Assembly: GCA_030427835.1 (NCBI GenBank) | Contig: JAUICN010000001.1 | Coordinates: 269,929 to 333,928, forward strand | Length of the DNA: 64,000 nt | From: Polyangia bacterium | Lineage (GTDB): Bacteria > Myxococcota_A > Polyangia > Polyangiales > JAUICN01 | Reading direction: 5' to 3' | Shown: positions 59,542 to 64,000 of the stretch, one piece after another | Layout: every line of letters begins with the position of its first letter | Numbering within the stretch: the stretch's first letter is position 1 | Notes under the pieces: model-generated | Database searches by the model: none | Seen by the model: only the letters and a program-made list of their open reading frames with translations | Told to the model about the DNA's origin: nothing | Position numbers and translations under genes: made by a program

Positions 59542-60957
59542 TCACAGGTAGGGGCAGTGCAGCCCGAAGGTGGATGAGAGCGCGTGCGGCAACGGCACGA
59601 GGATCAAGGCGAGCAGGCCGTAGGCGAACCAACCGACCGCGCGGCGCGGTCCGCTGAGGCCGGTCACGTCATCGACCGGCGGCAGGCCCGGCCGCCCGGC
59701 GATGAAGTACACGATGAGCGCCCACGTGATGAGGCCCGGCCAGACAAAGAGACCGAGCACGACCATCGCGCCCAAGGCCATCTTCCCGATCCACGCCGCG
59801 CGCGCTCTGCCGAACAGCGCGTGGGCGATGTGCCCGCCGTCGAGCTGTCCCACCGGCAAGAGGTTGAGCGCGGTGATCATCAGGCCCAGCCACCCCGCGA
59901 ACGCCAGCGGGTGCAGGACGAGGTAGTGGCCCTGTGCGATCGCGTCGTCGATCGCCAGCTTGGAGACGAGCGCGAGCAGCATGGACGAGTTGATGCTGAC
60001 GCCTTGGCTCATGTGGCCGGCGCCCGCCGGATCGAGCGGGAGCACGCGCGACCACTGGAGCCCGATCGCGAGCGCGGGGATCGCCACCGCGAGCCCGGCG
60101 AGCGGCCCGGCGACGCCAATGTCGAAGAGCTGGCGCCGGTTCTTGAGCAGCGGTGGCATGCTGATGAACGCGCCGAAGGTGCCAAGCGCGAACGGTATGG
60201 GGATGAAGTACGGCAAGGACACCCGAACGCCGTGACGGCGCGCGGTGAGGTAGTGCCCCATCTCGTGCACGCCGAGGATGAGCATCACGCCGAGCGCGTA
60301 AGGGAGGCCGACGATCCATGCTCCTGGGTTTTGGAGGAGGTTCACGCCCTGGTGGGCCGCTCCCGCGTAGGTCGTGGTCACCAGCGTCGCGGCGACGAGC
60401 GCCATGTTGACGAGCGGGCGGCGCCGCGGCACGGCGCCCTCGAGCGTCCGCTCGAGCTCGTGCGTGGGGATGAGGACGTACGGTACGCCCTCCTCGTCGA
60501 CGTGGACCATCACCTGTGGGCGACGTCCGAGGACCCCGCTGGCGATCTCTGCGATGTGCTTCCGCACGGCATCGGGAGGTGCCCCAAGGCGTCCGCGAAG
60601 GACCAGGCCCGCCTGCGCGACCTCCCAACCCCGGATGTCCATGACCGCGGGGTCCACGGCGTCGCCGATCGCGCGCAGGGCCTTCACGTCGTCGGCCGAC
60701 GCCGCACCGTCGTGTCGGACGTGCCCGCCCATGCCGCAGGAATGTCCCCCGTGAGCCGCGGAATCCTCGTCCCGGGCGCCCCGCGACCACATCGGCATGA
60801 AGAGACAAAGGAACAGCACCACCAGGTAGAGCCAAAACGGAATGACCACCCCCGCGGCAAACGCAATGAGCAGCAGCACGAGCGGCAGCAGGCACATCAC
60901 CGCCATCATGAAGGAGCGAAGGTTCCATCGCGTCTTTGGGGCAACGGCTTCATCCAT
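59542..60957 (-). CDS. Site-2-type M50 metalloprotease
   Basis: 471 residues with several transmembrane segments. VHEMGHYLTA (HExxH zinc site) near 240 and LPVGQLDGGH near 375 are the M50 motifs. The cytosolic N-terminal part holds a His/Gly-rich stretch (HGGHSCGMGGHVRHDG). Intramembrane proteolysis of an unknown substrate is predicted. It overlaps the ICMT-like gene by eight bases. Confidence 0.9.
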   Translation of the reverse strand: MDEAVAPKTRWNLRSFMMAVMCLLPLVLLLIAFAAGVVIPFWLYLVVLFLCLFMPMWSRGARDEDSAAHGGHSCGMGGHVRHDGAASADDVKALRAIGDAVDPAVMDIRGWEVAQAGLVLRGRLGAPPDAVRKHIAEIASGVLGRRPQVMVHVDEEGVPYVLIPTHELERTLEGAVPRRRPLVNMALVAATLVTTTYAGAAHQGVNLLQNPGAWIVGLPYALGVMLILGVHEMGHYLTARRHGVRVSLPYFIPIPFALGTFGAFISMPPLLKNRRQLFDIGVAGPLAGLAVAIPALAIGLQWSRVLPLDPAGAGHMSQGVSINSSMLLALVSKLAIDDAIAQGHYLVLHPLAFAGWLGLMITALNLLPVGQLDGGHIAHALFGRARAAWIGKMALGAMVVLGLFVWPGLITWALIVYFIAGRPGLPPVDDVTGLSGPRRAVGWFAYGLLALILVPLPHALSSTFGLHCPYL

Positions 60958-61630
60958 GGCTTTGCTGCTCCCTGTCGGTAGGTGCCAGGCTGCCGAGTCG
61001 CGGGAACCAGCGCGGTGTGACCTTGGCGTAGCTTGTCCAGACCTCGCCAAGCTCAGCCGCGACCTCGCGCTCCTCGCGGTGCGCGAGCCTGATATAGATG
61101 GTAACGAGGATCGGAAACATCACGAGCGTGACCAACGTCGGCCACTGGAAGAGAAAGCCGACCATGATCACGATGAATGCTGCGTACTGCGGGTGCCGGA
61201 TTCTTGAGTAAGGTCCCGACGTGGCGAGCGCGCCTTGCTGCTGAGCCTTGAAGAGCACGCGCCAGGATCCGGCGAGCAGGAAGAAGCCCGCCACGATGAG
61301 CACGTTGCTCAGGATGTGAATGGGGTTCCAGTGCGGGTCACCCTCGAAGCCGAAGATCCGGTACCAGATGTGCCCAGCATCGTGGGTCAAGAAGTCGACG
61401 CCCGGGAACCGCTTCGCGAGCCAACCCGACAGGAGATAGATCGTCAGTGGGAAACCGTACATCTCGACGAAGAGCGCCACGATGAATCCCGAGAAGGTGC
61501 TGAACGTGCGCCAGTCACGCTTCGTCTTCGGCTTGAAGAAGCTGAAGGCGAAGAGGATGAAGATGGCCGAATTGATGAAAACGAGCGTCCAAAGCCCGTA
61601 GGAAGCCAGGTCATGTCCAGCGTGGTTCAT
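60950..61630 (-). CDS. ICMT/PEMT-like membrane methyltransferase A
   Basis: 226 residues, four to five hydrophobic segments, with RIRHPQYAAFIVIMVG near 155 as the cofactor/active-site signature of isoprenylcysteine methyltransferase-like enzymes. EMYGFPLTIYLLSGW is shared with the paralogue at 62.0-62.6 kb. Substrate unknown. An operon-mate of small membrane proteins and the M50 protease. Confidence 0.87.
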   Translation of the reverse strand: MNHAGHDLASYGLWTLVFINSAIFILFAFSFFKPKTKRDWRTFSTFSGFIVALFVEMYGFPLTIYLLSGWLAKRFPGVDFLTHDAGHIWYRIFGFEGDPHWNPIHILSNVLIVAGFFLLAGSWRVLFKAQQQGALATSGPYSRIRHPQYAAFIVIMVGFLFQWPTLVTLVMFPILVTIYIRLAHREEREVAAELGEVWTSYAKVTPRWFPRLGSLAPTDREQQSHG

Positions 61631-61896
61631 GGTGCACCTCGCTCACCGTCACTGGGGCGAGCCGCACGACGATCGGTGTCGTCGTGCCGGTGCCCGTGGG
61701 CATGGCCGTGGTCGCGGTGCATGAAAATGTGGATGAACGGACACGCGAGGAGGATGAGCCACGGGAGCGCACCCAGGATGTGTGCCTGGTGCTCCTCCCA
61801 CAGAAAGAAGACTGCGATCGCCGCGAATAGGCAGACACCCAGCCAGAAGGGAATGCGGAAAGGGCGCCGATGCTCCGAATGTTCATTGCGATTCAT
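61627..61896 (-). CDS. DUF2933-type small His-rich membrane protein
   Basis: 89 residues from the ATG at 61896. Two hydrophobic helices, around 15-32 and 40-58, are followed by a His-rich tail (FMHRDHGHAHGHRHDD). The pattern fits DUF2933 proteins found in copper-resistance clusters. It overlaps the hidden 45-residue gene and the next gene. Confidence 0.8.
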   Translation of the reverse strand: MNRNEHSEHRRPFRIPFWLGVCLFAAIAVFFLWEEHQAHILGALPWLILLACPFIHIFMHRDHGHAHGHRHDDTDRRAARPSDGERGAP

Positions 61897-62020
61897 GACG
61901 CGACTCCCTTTCACCGGCCTTCTCGCCACGCCTGCGGTCGCGCCGGAGGTTCCAACCGACGAGACCAAAAACAACCAAGAGAGCGATGCCGCTGATGATG
62001 GTGACTGTCTGTGCACTCAT
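61883..62020 (-). CDS. Hidden 45-residue membrane protein
   Basis: A short frame of 45 codons, ATG at 62020 with GGAGG six bases upstream. It has one hydrophobic helix (VTIISGIALLVVFGLVGW, residues 6-23) and a charged Arg/Glu-rich tail. It starts two bases after the stop of the ICMT-like gene and overlaps the DUF2933 gene by 14 bases, matching the packing of this operon. Function unknown. Confidence 0.65.
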   Translation of the reverse strand: MSAQTVTIISGIALLVVFGLVGWNLRRDRRRGEKAGERESRHESQ

Positions 62021-62021
62021 T

Positions 62022-62642
62022 TCATGCCTCCGTTAGGTGCCCACGCTGGAAGCGGGGAATGAACATCGGCACGCGGCGCTGATACGCGCGGTATTCGTCG
62101 CCGAACTTCTCGAGCATTTGGCGTTCCTCTTTCCGCGCCAGCATCGTGTACGCGAAGACGATGATTGGAAACGCGACCACCGAGACAATCGTCGGCCAGT
62201 GCACGACACCTTCGCCGAAGACGATGAGAAACAGCCCCGTGTATTGCGGGTGACGCACGCGAGCATAGACGCCGTCGGCCATCAGCGTTTCCGCTCGCCT
62301 TGCCTTGTGAATCCTGCGCCATCCGTCCGCGACCAGCGTTGCGCCGCTGAACACGATGGCGTAACCGATCACCATGGCGACGACATGCGCGGTCGGTGTT
62401 CCAAAGAGCTGGGCCCAGAGGTTGCCGCCATCTCCCCACGCGAGGTCGAGCCCGAAGTAGCGAGCGAGAAAGTAGATGGTCAGTGGGAATCCGTACATCT
62501 CCGCATAGAACGCGATGATGAAGGCTTGGAGCACACCCGCGCGGGTCCATTCCTTCCAGTTGTCAGGCGCGAGGTAGCGGTACATCAGCCACGAAGCGAT
62601 GACGGTCACGATGGCCGCAAGGCCCCACATTCCTACGTGCAT
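62022..62642 (-). CDS. ICMT/PEMT-like membrane methyltransferase B
   Basis: 206 residues with four to five hydrophobic segments and RVRHPQYTGLFLIVFG near 128. It shares EMYGFPLTIYFLARY and the overall length with the gene at 60.9-61.6 kb, so the two are paralogues within one operon. Substrate unknown. Confidence 0.87.
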   Translation of the reverse strand: MHVGMWGLAAIVTVIASWLMYRYLAPDNWKEWTRAGVLQAFIIAFYAEMYGFPLTIYFLARYFGLDLAWGDGGNLWAQLFGTPTAHVVAMVIGYAIVFSGATLVADGWRRIHKARRAETLMADGVYARVRHPQYTGLFLIVFGEGVVHWPTIVSVVAFPIIVFAYTMLARKEERQMLEKFGDEYRAYQRRVPMFIPRFQRGHLTEA

Positions 62643-62645
62643 CGC

Positions 62646-62978
62646 CTACCTCCCCGTCTCCACAGAAGACTGCGGCCGGTGCGGACCTATCGAGCCCATT
62701 CCGGGGCCCCTCATTCCAGGACCCATGCCGGTCCCCGCGCCATCCATCACGCCGGGGTACCCCATGTGCACGCTGTCGAGCTCCCCGTGCGACTGGTACT
62801 TGAACCAGTAGAACGTAGTGCAGGCGCCGACAACGACACCGCCCACGACGAGCACCCAGCCAGCGGCCTTGAGTAGGTTTGCTGGGGCTTCCTTGCTGGC
62901 CCGATGGAGCAGCACGAGCCCCGCCGCGATGGCGAAGATCTCCAGCATGCCGGCGATGTCTGCGGTGAACTGAGCCAT
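62646..62978 (-). CDS. Small membrane protein of the metal cluster
   Basis: 110 residues, with hydrophobic helices at about 8-25 and 40-58 and a Gly/Met/Pro-rich C-terminus (GVMDGAGTGMGPGMRGPGMG). Methionine-rich tails can bind copper. No family recognised. It precedes the ICMT-like gene with three bases between them. Confidence 0.75.
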   Translation of the reverse strand: MAQFTADIAGMLEIFAIAAGLVLLHRASKEAPANLLKAAGWVLVVGGVVVGACTTFYWFKYQSHGELDSVHMGYPGVMDGAGTGMGPGMRGPGMGSIGPHRPQSSVETGR

Positions 62979-62988
62979 GGTGTGCTTC

Positions 62989-63627
62989 TCACTTCTCAGG
63001 GTGGTGACTGTCGTGGTCTGGGTCGGCCGGGTTGGAAGGAGCGGGAGCTTCGCTGCCGGAGCCGAGCGACATCATCGGGCACTCGCCGCCAGCCATTTGC
63101 TGGGCCTTCGTACGGACGTGCTCCTGCAGCGCCGCGAGCTGAGCCGGGTCCTGGGGACGCAAGACGACCCGGGCTCCGCCCTCGACGTCTTCCACCGAAG
63201 CGGTGGCGGGGGGCATCATCATACCGCCGCGACCGTCGCCCTCGTGGGTAGCTCCGGACTGTGCACCATGCTGGTGTTCTGCTCCGCGGGGGGACTCGCC
63301 GTGGCCTCCCATCATCATGTGGCCGCCGCGCTCGTTGTGCATGTCGGCCATGCGGCGCACGCGCTGTCGTAGCTCGGCAACATCGTCGGTCGAGGTCGTG
63401 AACGAAAGGCTGACGCCGCCGTCGACATCCGCCGCCGCCACCTCTGTTCCTGGGATTCGCATTGGGCACATGCCAGCCATCGATGCATTGCCATGCTCGT
63501 GGCTCTCGTGTTCGTGAGACGGGGCCTCAGCCGTGGTGCGGGGTTCGCTCTGAGCAGTGCTCGTCGAGGCGCAGCCCGTGAGCGACGATATGAGCGCGAC
63601 TAAAAAGATTCCGCTGAACGTGTTCAT
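62989..63627 (-). CDS. His/Met-rich periplasmic lipoprotein
   Basis: 212 residues. Lipobox SLTGC (Cys near 19). Two similar halves of about 60 residues (each with CPM, an alternating Val-acidic segment and a helix: VAELRQRVRRMADMH and LAALQEHVRTKAQQM) enclose a His/Met-rich centre (GGHMMMGGHGESPRG). It probably buffers copper or silver next to the P-type ATPase. Confidence 0.85.
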   Translation of the reverse strand: MNTFSGIFLVALISSLTGCASTSTAQSEPRTTAEAPSHEHESHEHGNASMAGMCPMRIPGTEVAAADVDGGVSLSFTTSTDDVAELRQRVRRMADMHNERGGHMMMGGHGESPRGAEHQHGAQSGATHEGDGRGGMMMPPATASVEDVEGGARVVLRPQDPAQLAALQEHVRTKAQQMAGGECPMMSLGSGSEAPAPSNPADPDHDSHHPEK

Positions 63628-63643
63628 CTCACTTTATCTCCTG

Positions 63644-64000
63644 TCAAAGCTCTGCCCGCCGAAGGCGAAGCGCGTTGGTGATGACCGACACCGAGCTGAA
63701 GCTCATCGCGGCTGCCGCAAGCATCGGGCTGAGCAAGACCCCAAATGCCGGATACAGGATCCCCGCGGCCACCGGGACGCCCAGCGCGTTGTAGATGAAG
63801 GCGAAGAACAGGTTCTGTTTGATGTTCGCCATCGCATTGCGAGACAGCTTTCGCGCACGCACGATGCCGCGAAGATCGCCTTTGACCAAAGTCACACTCG
63901 CGCTTTCCATTGCGACATCGGTGCCGGTTCCCATCGCGATTCCCACCTGGGCTTGAGCTAGGGCGGGCGCGTCGTTGATGCCATCACCGGCCATTGCGAC
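63644..64000 (-). CDS. Copper-type P-type ATPase, C-terminal part (partial)
   Basis: Only the last 118 residues or so are in the window. [23 protein letters not shown] is the hinge motif of P1B ATPases, followed by two membrane helices ([20 protein letters not shown] and [18 protein letters not shown]). The terminal segment [15 protein letters not shown] is typical of CopA-type exporters. The rest lies beyond 64000. Confidence 0.9.
   Translation of the reverse strand, partial: VAMAGDGINDAPALAQAQVGIAMGTGTDVAMESASVTLVKGDLRGIVRARKLSRNAMANIKQNLFFAFIYNALGVPVAAGILYPAFGVLLSPMLAAAAMSFSSVSVITNALRLRRAEL

Overview
The window is GC-rich bacterial DNA. Codon usage, frequent GTG/TTG starts and gene content suit a Myxococcota or other deltaproteobacterial-type chromosome, but no ribosomal or other marker gene is present, so the host assignment is an inference. 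No rRNA, tRNA, CRISPR array or insertion sequence was seen.

Positions 1 to about 48.3 kb are most of a large prophage with a contractile tail; its left end lies outside the window. From 26.1 kb down to 1, minus-strand genes encode a holin-like protein, portal, two small Cys4 proteins, an SPP1 gp7-like head protein, an XkdF-type prohead protease fused to two Dam-like methyltransferase domains, a scaffold-like protein, the major capsid protein, connector and completion proteins, tail sheath, tail tube, a T4-baseplate-family protein followed by a -1 frame ORF, the tape measure, a LysM protein, the hub, the spike, gp25, baseplate J and distal proteins. Two plus-strand cargo units interrupt this block: an unrecognised gene at 10.2-11.0 kb and an AbiEi/AbiEii pair at 26.5-27.9 kb. 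The large terminase (27.9-29.3 kb), a core-only tyrosine recombinase, the small-terminase candidate and nucleases follow up to 34.5 kb. A 420-base control region (34.7-35.1 kb) has DnaA-box-like repeats and an operator. It precedes a translationally coupled operon: a LexA-like repressor without its protease residues, an unknown protein starting Met-Gly, and a QueC-like enzyme. Next come a small Cys4 protein, a sigma-factor-like protein, an SSB-like protein, a UvsW-like helicase, a primase-helicase, a DUF2924 protein, a large serine recombinase and an HTH protein, which marks the probable right end.

The most striking result is a directional element, TGTCCCC-N16-GCTTTGCC. Seven copies on the minus strand are exactly 30 bases long, and one plus-strand copy is 31. 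Each lies just upstream of a phage gene or operon; several start directly after the previous stop codon. They look like promoters of a phage regulon, and the sigma-like protein at 39.0-40.0 kb is the obvious candidate reader.

From 48.3 to 64 kb all genes lie on the minus strand in a metal-resistance and redox cluster. It includes the C-terminus of a copper-type P-type ATPase, His/Met-rich lipoproteins, small membrane proteins, two ICMT-like methyltransferases, an M50 protease, a beta-CASP nuclease, a LOG-family protein, a Met-repeat copper-binding lipoprotein and a multicopper oxidase. It continues with a glutamate-dehydrogenase-family enzyme, a membrane ferredoxin reductase, a cytochrome b-like protein, a seven-heme cytochrome c and a DUF1622 protein. 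Most junctions from 59.5 to 48.3 kb overlap or nearly touch, suggesting one long operon. The stretch from 48.3 to 58.2 kb looks less GC-rich than either neighbour.
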